A DNA stretch of 64,000 nt from CAWEWH01 sp963812775 (GTDB lineage Bacteria; Pseudomonadota; Alphaproteobacteria; Rhizobiales; Beijerinckiaceae). Numbering within the stretch: the stretch's first letter is position 1; each line of letters starts with the position of its first letter. Of this stretch, positions 1 to 8,877 are shown piece by piece. The notes beneath the pieces are model-generated. The model saw only the letters and a program-made list of their open reading frames with translations, was not told the DNA's origin and made no database searches. The stretch lies in assembly GCA_963812775.1 (NCBI GenBank), contig CAWEWH010000005.1, forward strand, positions 186,001 to 250,000, read 5' to 3'. The position numbers and the translations under genes were made by a program.

Positions 1-319
1 CGGCTTCCTTGCCGGGCTGCCACTGCACCACGTCCTCGATCTTGCGCGCCAGGGCGAGGTCCTTCTCGGTGATGCCCTTGGCCGAGTGGGTCATGAGCCG
101 CACCTCGACGGACGCATACGACACGAGGAGGTCCGGGTGGTGCCAGGCCGCCTCGGCCAAATGCCCAACCGTGTTGACCACCATCAGCGTGCCTTTCCAG
201 CCGCCGGTGCGGAAAACGCGGCAGACGTGACCGTCCTTGACCTGCCAATGCGGCAGCTCGGCCTTGAGCCGCTTGGCCACCATCTCGGCTGACAGCACCT
301 CGTCTGGCTTGGCGTTCAC
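1..319 (-). CDS. pterin-4a-carbinolamine dehydratase family protein (3' end outside window)
   Basis: The reverse strand reads a small open protein with the dehydratase signature. It has a VKDG-H-VCR-F-TGGWKGT stretch, then VGHLAEAAWHHPDL with the paired histidines of the active site, then a beta strand ending in LMTHSAKGIT followed by DLALARKIE. Members recycle 4a-hydroxytetrahydrobiopterin (with aromatic amino acid hydroxylases) or act on related pterins in the cytosol. The start is uncertain: I use a GTG at 319 (reading VNAKPDEV), and an in-frame ATG lies further in. The C-terminus runs off the window. It is divergent from folB-folK, so the locus is pterin-themed on both strands. Confidence 0.75.
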   Translation of the reverse strand, partial: MNAKPDEVLSAEMVAKRLKAELPHWQVKDGHVCRVFRTGGWKGTLMVVNTVGHLAEAAWHHPDLLVSYASVEVRLMTHSAKGITEKDLALARKIEDVVQWQPGKEA

Positions 320-461
320 GTTGCACGGTTCCGTGGGCAGGAGAATGTCGAGCGCATGAGTAGCGCGCCCCGGCGCCAGCGTCGAGCCGCCTCGACCAAG
401 GTGCCGACACCTGCAATAAGCTTGCAACAAGCTTGCCGAAGCCAGCCGTCCGGAGCCGTCC

Positions 462-827
462 TTGAGCGATCGCATCGTCCTGCAACGCATTGCGGTGTTC
501 GCCCACCACGGCGTCTTTGCCGAGGAGGAACGGCTCGGCCAGCGCTTCTATGTGTCGCTCGAATGCCTTCTCGATCTTAAGGGCGCGAGCCGGCATGACG
601 ATCTCAGGCGCACGGTCTCCTACGCCGCGCTGGCCGACATCGTCGCCCGCGTCGCCACCCAAAGCCGCTACAAGCTGATCGAGGCATTGGCCGAGGCCAT
701 TGCGCTCGAGGTGCTGGGCGCCTCGCCCCTCGTGGAGGAAGTCGCCGTCACGGTGGAGAAGCCCGGCGCGCCGGTGCGCGCCATCATCGACGGCGTCAGC
801 GTCGAAGTCCGGCGCCGCCGAACGTGA
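462..827 (+). CDS. folB: dihydroneopterin aldolase
   Basis: FolB cleaves 7,8-dihydroneopterin to 6-hydroxymethyl-dihydropterin and glycolaldehyde in folate synthesis (cytosol). The 121-residue length is normal for the family. Visible landmarks are the N-terminal IVLQRIAVFAHHGV strand with an EEE cluster at 21-23 (pterin anchor region), a tyrosine at about 54 (SYAALADIV), and the C-terminal VTVEKPGAP segment with the conserved lysine near 100. The start is TTG, supported by a GGAG six bases upstream; no in-frame ATG fits. It is followed after six bases by folK, so the two are almost certainly co-transcribed. No folP is visible in the window. Confidence 0.92.
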   Translation: MSDRIVLQRIAVFAHHGVFAEEERLGQRFYVSLECLLDLKGASRHDDLRRTVSYAALADIVARVATQSRYKLIEALAEAIALEVLGASPLVEEVAVTVEKPGAPVRAIIDGVSVEVRRRRT

Positions 828-833
828 CCCGCC

Positions 834-1310
834 ATGGCCATTGCCCATATCTGTCTCGGCAGCAATCTCGGCGACAAGCGCGCCATGATTGCCGCCGCAC
901 TGACGGCGCTGCGGGAGGCGCCGGGCGTGCGCGTCCTGCGCCGCTCGGCCGACTACAGCACGCCGCCTTGGGGCAATTTCGATCAGGACTTCTTCGTCAA
1001 TGCCTGCGCGGCGCTGGAGACCGAGCTGCCGCCCATCGGTTTGCTGCGAACGTGCGCCGCCGTCGAGACGCAGCTTGGCCGCCGCCGGCAGCAGAAATGG
1101 GGGCCGCGGCTCATCGACATCGATCTTCTCGACTATGACGGCGTGGTCGTCGACACGCCCGAGCTCGTGCTGCCGCATCCCTTGATGCTGCAGCGCGCCT
1201 TCGTGCTCACACCGCTCGCGGAGATCGCGCCTGAACTGCGCATCGGCACAACCAGCGTCAAGGAGGCGCTTGCCGGCTGCGACGCCCGCGGCATCTGGCG
1301 GCTCGACTAG
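834..1310 (+). CDS. folK: 2-amino-4-hydroxy-6-hydroxymethyldihydropteridine pyrophosphokinase
   Basis: HPPK transfers pyrophosphate from ATP to 6-hydroxymethyl-dihydropterin, the step after FolB. The 158-residue protein starts with the typical CLGSNLGD, carries the WGPRLIDIDLLDYDG signature with the two catalytic/metal aspartates (about D95 and D97), and the later LVLPHPLMLQRAFVLTPLAEIAP block. It lies six bases after folB. Oddity: the stop codon TAG is part of a CTAG that begins a half copy of the B palindrome found elsewhere in the window, so the very C-terminus may have been set by an element insertion. The protein is otherwise of normal length. Confidence 0.95.
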   Translation: MAIAHICLGSNLGDKRAMIAAALTALREAPGVRVLRRSADYSTPPWGNFDQDFFVNACAALETELPPIGLLRTCAAVETQLGRRRQQKWGPRLIDIDLLDYDGVVVDTPELVLPHPLMLQRAFVLTPLAEIAPELRIGTTSVKEALAGCDARGIWRLD

Positions 1311-1332
1311 CGTGGCGATTCCGAAATTCGCC
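1307..1332. repeat. half copy of palindromic element B at the folK stop
   Basis: The 26 bases starting at the CTAG of the folK stop match the left arm of element B as seen at 37304 and 52336 (CTAG-GTGGCGATTCCGAAATTCGC pattern with small differences). The right arm is missing. It is best read as a decayed remnant of the compound repeat. Confidence 0.6.
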
Positions 1333-1340
1333 AAAAAGGC

Positions 1341-1372
1341 ATGGCCGGCCGCGGTGTCCCGCGGCCGGCCAT
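1341..1372. terminator. strong GC hairpin after folK (possible bidirectional terminator)
   Basis: A perfect 14-bp inverted repeat (ATGGCCGGCCGCGG and its complement) encloses a 4-base loop TGTC. It lies between convergent folK and the small minus-strand ORF. No T-tract follows on either side, so intrinsic termination is only a guess. Confidence 0.45.
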
Positions 1373-1439
1373 ACGCTCAGCGCCCCCCGGCGCCCCACGT
1401 CAACTGGAATTCGATCTCGACCGGTTCTGTCGCTCCGCT

Positions 1440-1583
1440 CTAGCTCTTGCGCGGGACGCGGGCCGGCACCCTCACCTCGCAAACATCGCTGTGGCGGCCG
1501 CTGCGCAGCGCCAGGAAGCACATCGAGAGGCTCGCCAGGCCGACTGCCAGAAGGAACGGCACAGAATAAGCCAGGATGCTCAT
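1440..1583 (-). CDS. 47-residue single-pass membrane peptide, unknown function
   Basis: This short reverse-strand ORF encodes 47 residues beginning MSILAYSVPFLLAVGLASLS and continuing through a hydrophobic segment to a basic tail ending RVPARVPRKS. One transmembrane helix (about residues 4-26) is followed by a positively charged cytosolic-type tail. A GAGG ribosome-binding site lies seven bases before the ATG. I do not recognise a family. It stands alone between folK and the VanZ-like gene. Small size and simple composition leave room for a chance ORF, but RBS, TM segment and clean start argue for a real gene. Confidence 0.5.
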   Translation of the reverse strand: MSILAYSVPFLLAVGLASLSMCFLALRSGRHSDVCEVRVPARVPRKS

Positions 1584-1781
1584 GGCGGGCCTCGATTACT
1601 TTTCGTGGCGGCGATGCTCGCGTCATCGCGTCGTCGAGCCATCTCTTAATGCGAGGTGACCCACGCAGCATTGACTATTATCAACAGCCTTGCGTGCGCG
1701 CGCATTTTTGCCGTCGGCAGCCTGGGCTTCACCGTGCTATGCGGACCCAATGGACGTTCGCCCGAGCGCGCGAGGCAAGGC

Positions 1782-2135
1782 GTGTCGCTGAAGAAATCGG
1801 CGCAGATCGTGGCGCTCGTCCTGCTGGTTGCCGGCCTCTTCCTCAGCATCGGTCCGGGGCGCTTCCGCCCCTATACCGGCATTCCGCACAGCATCGAGCA
1901 CTTCGTCGCTTTCGCGGTCTTGGGCTTGCCGTTCGGCTTCGGCTTTCCGCACCGCTGGCTGTTGCTGTCGCTCGCGGCAATCGCCGCCGCGGCCGGCATC
2001 GAGGCGCTGCAGCTCGTCGTGCCGGGACGCCACGCCTATCTGACCGACGTTGTGATCAACGCCGCCGGCGCCTGCCTCGGCATCTGGCTCGGCGCCGTTG
2101 CGGCGTGGCTGTGGGGGCGGCGGAGACCGACCTGA
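1782..2135 (+). CDS. VanZ-like family membrane protein
   Basis: About 117 residues if started at the GTG at 1782, which has an AAGG-type RBS (gaggcaaggc) just upstream. An upstream in-frame ATG at 1656 would add 42 residues of low-quality sequence. There are three to four hydrophobic helices: a first near residues 5-22, then GIPHSIEHFVAFAVLGLPFGF, then a helix through LLLSLAAIAAAAGIEALQLVVPGR, and a last one at the C-terminus. The H-F-..-G and E-x-x-Q-x-x-x-P-R-x-x-x-x-x-D pattern matches VanZ-type proteins, whose biochemical role is mostly unknown. It is convergent with the sterol-desaturase-family gene. Confidence 0.7.
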   Translation: MSLKKSAQIVALVLLVAGLFLSIGPGRFRPYTGIPHSIEHFVAFAVLGLPFGFGFPHRWLLLSLAAIAAAAGIEALQLVVPGRHAYLTDVVINAAGACLGIWLGAVAAWLWGRRRPT

Positions 2136-2160
2136 CGGAGCGCGGACGTTGATGCCCGCC

Positions 2161-2982
2161 TCAGGCATCGGCGGGCTCGCCGTCGGCAGAGGCCGAGACG
2201 CTGTCTCGAGCAATCGCCGCACCGCGCAGTCGCTCGCGATAGGCCGGGTGCTCGGTGCCCATGAGGCGATCCCACCAGGTGAAATAGAGCCCGTAATTGT
2301 AGTTGAAGGTCGCGTGATGAAGATCGTGATGCGTCGTGCTGTTGATCCAGCCGAACCAGCGGCTGTCGGCAAGACCGCGCGGCATCAGCTCGACACCGGC
2401 ATGGCCCATGACGTTGCGGACGATCATGAATGCCAGGAACAGGAACAATCCGAGCCCGTGCATGGGAACGATCAGGAGCCAGATTGGAGTGAACAGCGCC
2501 ATGACCAGCGCTTCGGGCACATCGAACGCGTAGGCGGCAAACGGCGTCGGCGTGACGGAGCGGTGATGGGTGCGATGGAACCATCGATAGAGGCGGGGAT
2601 GGTGCATCAGGCGGTGCGTCCAATAGAAATAAGCGTCGTGCGCGACGATGACGGCCGCGACGCTCAAGGCAAGATAGCCGACCCCTGCCGTCTGGAAATT
2701 CAGGTAGATCGTGTAGACGCCGGTGACGGCGCCCACATAGATGACGACGCCCACCAGCGAAAACACCAGCGCGGTGCGGAGCGACGTGAATATCTCACGG
2801 CGCACGTCCTTCCTTGTCGCCGACCGGCGTTGGATCTTGCGACGCCACAGGCCTGCCCGCCAGAATAGCTTCAGGATCAAAGCCAGCCCGCCAGCCGCAA
2901 TCACGTAGCGGCCGAGATCGAGCGCGAGGTTGATCGTCCACTGATGAAAGAGGTTTGCGGCAAGATCGGAAGAACTGTGCAT
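2161..2982 (-). CDS. sterol desaturase / fatty acid hydroxylase family protein
   Basis: Membrane di-iron oxygenase of about 273 residues if started at the ATG at 2982 (an upstream ATG at 3045 precedes an implausible stretch). Several hydrophobic helices precede the histidine clusters: HDAYFYWTHRLMHHP, then WFHRTHHRS, and near the C-terminus HHDLHHATFNYNYGLYFTWWDRLMGT. The eight or more histidines in the HxxxH, HxxHH and HHxxHH arrangement are the iron ligands of the family. Such enzymes hydroxylate or desaturate membrane lipids, sterols or hopanoid-like substrates; the substrate cannot be told here. It lies downstream of the AraC-family regulator on the same strand, which may control it. Confidence 0.85.
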   Translation of the reverse strand: MHSSSDLAANLFHQWTINLALDLGRYVIAAGGLALILKLFWRAGLWRRKIQRRSATRKDVRREIFTSLRTALVFSLVGVVIYVGAVTGVYTIYLNFQTAGVGYLALSVAAVIVAHDAYFYWTHRLMHHPRLYRWFHRTHHRSVTPTPFAAYAFDVPEALVMALFTPIWLLIVPMHGLGLFLFLAFMIVRNVMGHAGVELMPRGLADSRWFGWINSTTHHDLHHATFNYNYGLYFTWWDRLMGTEHPAYRERLRGAAIARDSVSASADGEPADA

Positions 2983-3126
2983 TTGGGGCTCCGTCCAGGC
3001 GGGCGGCCGAACGGCCGCTCTCCACCATGCGGACGGGAGCACCACCCACTCTCGCCGAATGCCCGCCTTACCGGCGTGCCGGCGCGAAAAGGCTAGCCGA
3101 TTTCAGAAATCGGCAAGCGACCACGC

Positions 3127-4257
3127 TCATTCTGCCGCGAGGGCGCGAGATCCGCCCATTTCCCGCCGGCGGAACTCCGTCGGCGTGATGCCGGTCCGCT
3201 CCTTGAAGGCGCGATTGAAGGGGCCGAGGGATTGAAACCCCGCATCGAGGGCGATGGTCAGGATCGGCACCTCGGCCTGGGTCGGGTCGGCGAGCGCCGC
3301 CATCACGTCGGCAAGCCGGTGATCGTTGAGGAACGCATTGAAATTTCGATAGCCGAGGCGCCGGTTGATGAGCCGGCGCAGCCGATACTCGGGCAAGTGA
3401 AGCATGCCCGCGAGACTGGCGATGCTGAGGCCCTCACGACGATAGATCCGCTCGTTCCGCATGAGACGATCGAGAGCGGCGAGCTGCTCGGCATCGGCAT
3501 CGCCGTCGGTTTCAACATGCCTCCGGGTTGCGCGGACCGTCCCTGCGGCGCGAAGCGGCTCGTTCGCAGCAAGCGTCATCAGCGCGCCATCGGGGGTGAC
3601 TGACAGGAGCGCGAACGCGAAGGCAAACGTCACCGCCAGCAAGCCGACGATATTGAATGCCGCAAGGACGGCGTTTGCCGGCACCGCGCCGACAATCAAT
3701 CCCGACACGATCGTCACCCCGGCATGCAGCGCGGCGGCGAGGACGAGCACGGTACGCAAACGGCGGCGGCCCTCGACGAGATCGTCCTGCCGGCCGGCCA
3801 ATGCGTGCCACGCCGCAAGCCCCGTTGCCGCCAATGCCAGCAGGCTCGACGCGACCTGGAGTGCTGGCTGGCCCGACACGGCGGACACCAGGCATAGCGC
3901 CGCCAAGCCGACCCAGGCTGCGGCATGATACCAGCGTAACCTGAAGGCGTCGTCGAACAGCGTCGCCGCCAAGAGCCAGAGCAGGATCGGGTTGCCGGAC
4001 GCGACAATCTTCAGGGGCACGAGCCAGCCGGCCTGCACAGCTCCCAAATGCGGCGCCGACACCATCACATAGGCACCAACGCCGAGAGCATAGGCGCTAC
4101 CGGTGAGCCCGGCCGGAACGCGCCGTGCGTCGCGCAGCAGCAGCGCGGCGAGAAACAACAGAAGCGCGAGCGCGCCGCCCCGTAAAGCTGCGTCCAAAAT
4201 TGACACCGTGCCGCTGACCTCAGCCATTTCCCGTGAGATTCTACCAGCCAGCGCCAA
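3127..4257 (-). CDS. AraC family transcriptional regulator with N-terminal membrane domain
   Basis: 376 residues. The first two thirds contain about six to seven hydrophobic helices (for example LALLLFLAALLL, GWLVPLKIVASGNPILLWLL, VLAAFNIVGLLAVTFAFAFALL). The C-terminal 100 residues form the double helix-turn-helix of AraC/XylS proteins: EGLSIASLAGMLHLPEYRLRRLI for the first HTH and ILTIALDAGFQSLGPFNRAFKERTGITPTEFRR for the second, with the family signature. A membrane-embedded sensor fused to a DNA-binding domain implies response to an envelope or lipophilic signal. It lies between the PhoX-like gene and the sterol-desaturase-family gene on one strand. The start could also be the internal methionine at about residue 11. 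Confidence 0.88.
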   Translation of the reverse strand: MALAGRISREMAEVSGTVSILDAALRGGALALLLFLAALLLRDARRVPAGLTGSAYALGVGAYVMVSAPHLGAVQAGWLVPLKIVASGNPILLWLLAATLFDDAFRLRWYHAAAWVGLAALCLVSAVSGQPALQVASSLLALAATGLAAWHALAGRQDDLVEGRRRLRTVLVLAAALHAGVTIVSGLIVGAVPANAVLAAFNIVGLLAVTFAFAFALLSVTPDGALMTLAANEPLRAAGTVRATRRHVETDGDADAEQLAALDRLMRNERIYRREGLSIASLAGMLHLPEYRLRRLINRRLGYRNFNAFLNDHRLADVMAALADPTQAEVPILTIALDAGFQSLGPFNRAFKERTGITPTEFRRREMGGSRALAAE

Positions 4258-4295
4258 GCCGGCATAGTCGCCAACCGCCAGGGCGCGGGGCGCCG

Positions 4296-6236
4296 TCAGC
4301 CAATCTTGCCGCCGCCGCGCTTGGTGACAGCCAAGACCGCGGGCCGCGGCGGCATGCCATCCTTGAAGTCGGGCCAGCGCGTCGAGGGGTTGTCGAAGCT
4401 CGAGCCGGCTCCCTGTGCCGGATGCTGGATGGCGACGAACAGCGTCTCATCGTCGGGCGTGAAGAAGGGCCCGCAGAGTTCCGCCCCGACCGGGGCGCGC
4501 AGGAAATGCTTCGACGTTCCGCGCAACGCACCCTCGGTTTCCAGCGCCCACAAGCCGTCATTGCGGCCGGTCGTTTCCGCGCTGTTGCCGTCGGTGGCGA
4601 TCCACAAGCGGCCTTGCCCATCGATGGCGCAATTGTCCGGCATGCCAAACCAGCCGTTCTTGCTCGTCTCCGACGAGAAGGTGGCGCCAACGGCAGCGAC
4701 CGACGGATCGCCGCACTTGACGAGGATCTCCCACTTGAAGCCGCTCGCCGCGTGATCGCGGCCATCGGGCAAAAGCTCGATGATGTGTCCGAAGGCGTTG
4801 TTGGGACGCGGATTGGCGGGGTCGACCTGGGCGGGGCTGCGGCGCGTGTTGTTGGTCAGCATGACGTAGACGCGGTCGGTCTTGGGGTTGGCATCGATGT
4901 CCTCGGGGCGATCCATCTTGGTGCCGCCGAGGAGATCGGCGGCGCGCCGCGTCTCGATCAGCACGTCAGCCTGGCTCCGGAAGCCATTCGCCGCGGTGAG
5001 GGGCCCCTGGCCATGGATGAGCGGCAGCCAAACGCCGCTGCCGTCGGCGTCGAACTTCGCCACATACAGCATGCCGCTGTCGAGCAGGTCGAGGTTGGTG
5101 GCCCGGTTCTGCGCATCGAGCCTACCGGCGCTGACGAACTTGTAGATGTAGTCGAAGCGTTCGTCGTCGCCGAGATAGACGACGTAGTGGCCGTCGCGGG
5201 CGAGGATGCCGGCCGCGCCCTCGTGCTTCGTGCGGCCGAGCGCCGTGCGCTTCCTCGGTACGAAGCCGGGATCGAAGGGATCGATCTCGACGACCCAGCC
5301 AAACCGGTTCGGCTCGTTCGGCTCCTTGCCGAGATCGAAGCGGTCCTCAAACTTGCCCCAGCCATAGAACGGGCGCGGCAGGCCATAGCGTGCGTGATTG
5401 GCGCTTTCGCCGTGCCCTTCGGGGAGCTTGCCCAGAAAATAGAAGTTGAAGTTCTCTTCGCAGGTGAGCCACGTGCCCCACGGGGTGACGCCGCCGGCGC
5501 AATTGTTGATCATGCCGCGCACATGGCGGCCCGACGGATCGGCGGCGGTTCGCATGCGCGCATCGCCGGCCGCCGGCCCGGTGATCGTCATCGGCGTCTC
5601 GGCGGTGATGCGCCGGTTGAACTTTGAATCCTGCACCACGCGCCACGCGCCCGCCTCGCGGCGGATTTCCACGACGCTGCCGCCATGCGCGGCCATCTCG
5701 ATGCCGACCCACTCCTTTGTGATCTTGCCGAAGCTCGTATCCCTGGCATCGGGCCAGGTGACGCCGGCGAACATCAATTGCGCGTTGGTATATTCATGGT
5801 TGACGACCAACAGACCGTGGTCGCTCGCGCCGTTGATCGGAAGGAAGCCGAGATAGTCGCAGTTGTAGCCGAACTGCCGCAATTGCGTCTCGGGGCTCTG
5901 TGCCTGCGGGTCGAAGGCCGCCGCGTCGGGGAACAGTGCGTCGCCCCAACGCAGCAGGAGCTGTGCGTCATATCCCGCCGGCACATGATGGGTCGTGTCG
6001 ACGCCCGCCTCGATTTCCTCGAACGCGAAGGACGAGGCCTTTGCGGCCGCCAAGGCGTATGGCCCGAGGGCGGCCGCGATGGCGGTGGCAGCAAGCGCCC
6101 CGCCGAGCACCTCACGCCGGTTGAAGCGCGTGGCAATCACGTCGCCGAGCGTCGAATTGGCGCTAGCGTTGCGACCGATCTCGCCATCACGCTCCATGTC
6201 GGCGGCGCACCGGCGTTCGCTATGTTCGGTCATCAC
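4296..6236 (-). CDS. PhoX-type alkaline phosphatase family protein (DUF839), Tat-exported
   Basis: 646 residues. A twin-arginine signal is visible at about 38-70 (FNRREVLGGALAATAIAAAL...ALAAAKA), so export is by Tat to the periplasm. The body shows the PhoX/DUF839 landmarks: LLVVNHEYTN, GIEMAAHGGSVVEI, NNCAGGVTPWGTWLTCEEN, FGWVVEIDPFDP, KHEGAAGILARDGHYVVYLGDDERFDYIYKFV, the RPEDIDANP repeat and the NAFGHIIELLPDGRDHAA segment. Acidic clusters of these kinds bind calcium and iron in characterised PhoX. The likely role is release of phosphate from organic phosphoesters. No Pho box was identified. A tRNA-Arg gene lies upstream on the same strand. Confidence 0.9.
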   Translation of the reverse strand: MMTEHSERRCAADMERDGEIGRNASANSTLGDVIATRFNRREVLGGALAATAIAAALGPYALAAAKASSFAFEEIEAGVDTTHHVPAGYDAQLLLRWGDALFPDAAAFDPQAQSPETQLRQFGYNCDYLGFLPINGASDHGLLVVNHEYTNAQLMFAGVTWPDARDTSFGKITKEWVGIEMAAHGGSVVEIRREAGAWRVVQDSKFNRRITAETPMTITGPAAGDARMRTAADPSGRHVRGMINNCAGGVTPWGTWLTCEENFNFYFLGKLPEGHGESANHARYGLPRPFYGWGKFEDRFDLGKEPNEPNRFGWVVEIDPFDPGFVPRKRTALGRTKHEGAAGILARDGHYVVYLGDDERFDYIYKFVSAGRLDAQNRATNLDLLDSGMLYVAKFDADGSGVWLPLIHGQGPLTAANGFRSQADVLIETRRAADLLGGTKMDRPEDIDANPKTDRVYVMLTNNTRRSPAQVDPANPRPNNAFGHIIELLPDGRDHAASGFKWEILVKCGDPSVAAVGATFSSETSKNGWFGMPDNCAIDGQGRLWIATDGNSAETTGRNDGLWALETEGALRGTSKHFLRAPVGAELCGPFFTPDDETLFVAIQHPAQGAGSSFDNPSTRWPDFKDGMPPRPAVLAVTKRGGGKIG

Positions 6237-6330
6237 CCGCCTCCGCTCTGTGGAAATCGGTCATAGGCACGTTTGCGTGTCCAGGCGATGACGACGAGGC
6301 GCCAAGCGACCGGCAGGACACTCAATGACT

Positions 6331-6407
6331 TGGCGGTCCCGGGAGGACTCGAACCTCCGACCTTCGGTTTAGGAAACCGCTGCTCTGTCCAGCTGAGCTA
6401 CGGAACC
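6331..6407 (-). tRNA. tRNA-Arg (anticodon CCT)
   Basis: Reading the reverse strand gives a full cloverleaf. The seven-base acceptor stem GGTTCCG pairs with CGGGACC with one wobble pair. The D-arm carries AGCTGGACAG. The anticodon loop is TTCCTAA with anticodon CCT between GGT/ACC stem bases, and the T-arm holds GTTCGAGTCC. Discriminator G and an encoded CCA end the gene. It reads AGG codons. Confidence 0.95.
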
Positions 6408-6463
6408 GGCCGTCGCCGATGTATCATGCGGGCCGGCATTTTGCAGCGCCGGACGGAGACAGC

Positions 6464-7288
6464 ATGGTTTTTCGCAAGCCCCTTCGTAGCTTGGGCGCGG
6501 TCAGCTTGGCCGGCGCCCTCTGCCTTGCGGCAATGCGCGGAGAAGCCGGCGCCGAAGCCTGCTCCGTGCCGGAGGTTGCCGAAACGAAAATCGTCTCGGT
6601 CTCGCAGGACGGCGATATCGCGTTGGCGGACGGACAGACAGCAAGGCTTGCATTCCTGAACGTTCCCGACGCGTTCGCTGATGCGGCGAGAGCACGCCTT
6701 GCCGCAATTTTGGGCGAGGCGGTTCGCGTGCAGGCGGTCGACACAAATCGTGACCGCTGGGGCCGCATTGTTGCCCAAATTTTTCCTTCGATAAGGAGAG
6801 CTGAAGGCAGCACCGAAGAGGGCTCTCTCGGCATAATTCTTGTCCGTGCAGGGCTGGCACGGGTGAAACCTGAACCGATGGCTAGTGTAGAAAGCCTCGA
6901 TTGCGTCAGGGCGCTGCTCGCGTCCGAGACGGCTGCGCGCCGCGCTGGCGCCGGCCTGTGGGCGGACGCGCGCTACGCGCCGAAGGACGCCGCCGATACC
7001 GCCGGGCTGCTCGCCCTGGCGGGCGACTTCGCCATATTTGAAGGCCGGGTGCTCAGCGTTGGAGAGCGCCGCGAGCGGACCTATCTCAATTTCGGCAAGC
7101 GCTGGTCGGAGGACACGACGGTCTCTATCCCCCACAAAGTGTGGTCGCAGATGGGCGGCCGCGGCCTCACGGCCAAGACTCTGAACAATCGGCGTGTCAG
7201 GGTGCGAGGCACGGTGGAAAACCGCGACGGGCCGCTGATCGAGGTGCTGACGCCGGCCCAGATCGAGCTGGTGGATGGGGAGCGCTAG
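6464..7288 (+). CDS. SNase-like (thermonuclease family) exported protein
   Basis: About 274 residues from the ATG at 6464; an upstream in-frame start at 6419 would give an implausible leader. An N-terminal hydrophobic signal (SLGAVSLAGALCLAAMRGEAGA) predicts export. The nuclease-like domain shows a DIALADGQTARLAFLNVP strand pair, the VQAVDTNRDRWGRIVAQIF segment matching the SNase RDRYGR block, and the GLARVKPEP and GAGLWADARYAP features that end TNase domains. The catalytic arginine/glutamate set is not complete to my eye, so nuclease activity is uncertain. A C-terminal OB-like part (FEGRVLSVGERRERTYLNFG) follows. It abuts the M48 lipoprotein gene, suggesting an operon. Confidence 0.8.
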   Translation: MVFRKPLRSLGAVSLAGALCLAAMRGEAGAEACSVPEVAETKIVSVSQDGDIALADGQTARLAFLNVPDAFADAARARLAAILGEAVRVQAVDTNRDRWGRIVAQIFPSIRRAEGSTEEGSLGIILVRAGLARVKPEPMASVESLDCVRALLASETAARRAGAGLWADARYAPKDAADTAGLLALAGDFAIFEGRVLSVGERRERTYLNFGKRWSEDTTVSIPHKVWSQMGGRGLTAKTLNNRRVRVRGTVENRDGPLIEVLTPAQIELVDGER

Positions 7289-7289
7289 C

Positions 7290-8763
7290 ATGGGGGCGGC
7301 GCGACATCGGGAATTGAGGCGCAGGCCGGCGTGGCGCCTTGCTGCCGCGGGCTTGGTGCTCGTGGCCGGTGGCTGCGTCAGCGACCAACGCGTGCAGCTG
7401 CCTGTCAACGCGCCGCTGCCACCCAGCGCTCCGCGCGTCACCGGCGTCGAACGCGCCGCGAGCCGCGAGCACAGCCGCCTCATTGCCGCCTTCGGGGGCG
7501 AATATCAGTCGCCCGCCGTCGAAGGCCTGATATGCGGACGTCCTGTCTCGGGTCGTGCGCTCCAGCGACCAGCCGGGCCGTGCCTACAAGATCACCGTCC
7601 TCAATTCGCCGACCGTCAACGCCTTCGCGCTGTCGGACAGCAACCTCTACGTCACCCGCGGCCTTCTGGCGCTCGCCAACGACACGTCGGAAATTGCCGC
7701 CGTCCTCGCGCATGAGATCGGCCACGTGACGGCGAACCACGCGCAAGCCCGCGCCGAGCTCGAGCAGCGCTCCATCCTGGTGAGCCGCGTCGTGGCCGAA
7801 GTCCTCAACGACCCGAAGGCCGGCCAGATGGTGCGCAACGAGTCGCGGCTGTCGCTGGCCGGCTTCTCGCGGGCCCAGGAGCTGGAGGCCGACCGCATCG
7901 GCATCAAGACCATCGCCAAGGCCGGCTTCGACCCCAAGGGTGCGTCGCGCTTCCTCGCCTCGCTCGGGCGCAATTCCGATCTGCGCAACGACAAGGCCAG
8001 CAACGGCCGGCAGGATGCCGACTTCCTGTCGTCGCATCCGACCACGCCGGAGCGGCTGTCGCAGGCGGCGTCCGTCGCCCGCTCGCTTGACGTGACCGGC
8101 CGCGACGCTGACCGCGACCGCTATCTCACGGCCATCGACGGCATGACCTTCGGGGAGGATCCCAATGAAGGCTATGTGCGGGGCCGCCGCTTCATCCATC
8201 CGGGCCTCGCCATCGCGTTCGCGGCGCCCGAGGGTTTTGCGTTGGAGAACACCTACCAGGCCGTCCTCGGCATCGCGGCGGGCGGCGCGCAGGCGTTGCG
8301 TTTCGACGGCGTCGAGCTTTCGTCCGACCAGACCCTCGAGAGCTTCTTCGCGTCGGGCTGGATCGAGGGCCTCGAGAACGGCAGCATCCAGTCGACAACG
8401 ATAAACGGCCTACCGGCCGCGACCGCCACCGCCAAGGGCAAGGAATGGACGTTCCGGCTTGGCGCCGTCCGCTCCGCGGGCACCGTCTATCGGCTGCTCT
8501 ACGCCACCCGCTCGACGAGCCCCGAGAGCGAGCGCGCCTTTCGCGAGACGCTCGGCAGCATCCGCCGGCTGAGCCGCGACGAGATCAGGATCGTGAAGCC
8601 GTGGCGTGTTGCCCTGGTCACTGCGCGCGACGGCGACACCGCCGAAAGGCTGGCCGCCCGCATGGCGTCCGACCAGGGGCTCGACCGTTTTCTGGTGCTC
8701 AACGGGCTGGAGCGCGGCGCGCCGCTGCGGCCAGGCCAACGCTACAAGATCGTCGTCGAATAG
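7290..8763 (+). pseudogene. M48 family metalloprotease lipoprotein, interrupted by a one-base frameshift
   Basis: The gene should encode about 490 residues but is split. The first frame (start 7290, GGGGAG upstream) gives a lipoprotein signal ending LVLVAGGC, then reads to SPAVEGLI. From about 7531 the coding continues in another frame as ADVLSRVVRSSDQPGRAYK. Removing one base in the CTGATATGCGG stretch restores one protein. The second part has the zinc motif HEIGH (7711-7725) and the downstream glutamate in RAQELEADRIG, both typical of M48/BepA-like periplasmic proteases, and a LysM-like C-terminus (RDGDTAERLAARM...FLVLNGLERG...LRPGQRYKIV). Both halves look under selection, so a sequencing indel or very recent lesion is likely. 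Such proteases act in outer-membrane quality control. Confidence 0.85.
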
Positions 8764-8796
8764 AACGACGCACGAATAGAGCGTCGTACGAAACAA

Positions 8797-8822
8797 AAAG
8801 CCCGGCGTTTCCGCCGGGCTTT
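8797..8822. terminator. bidirectional intrinsic terminator between M48 gene and carD
   Basis: A 9-bp perfect stem (AGCCCGGCG/CGCCGGGCT) with loop TTTC is flanked by AAAA on the left and TTT on the right. It sits between two convergent genes and can therefore act in both directions. Confidence 0.85.
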
Positions 8823-8877
8823 CCATGACTTCATTGGAGACGATTTCTCCGGAAGACGCCGGTTAGGCGATGACCAG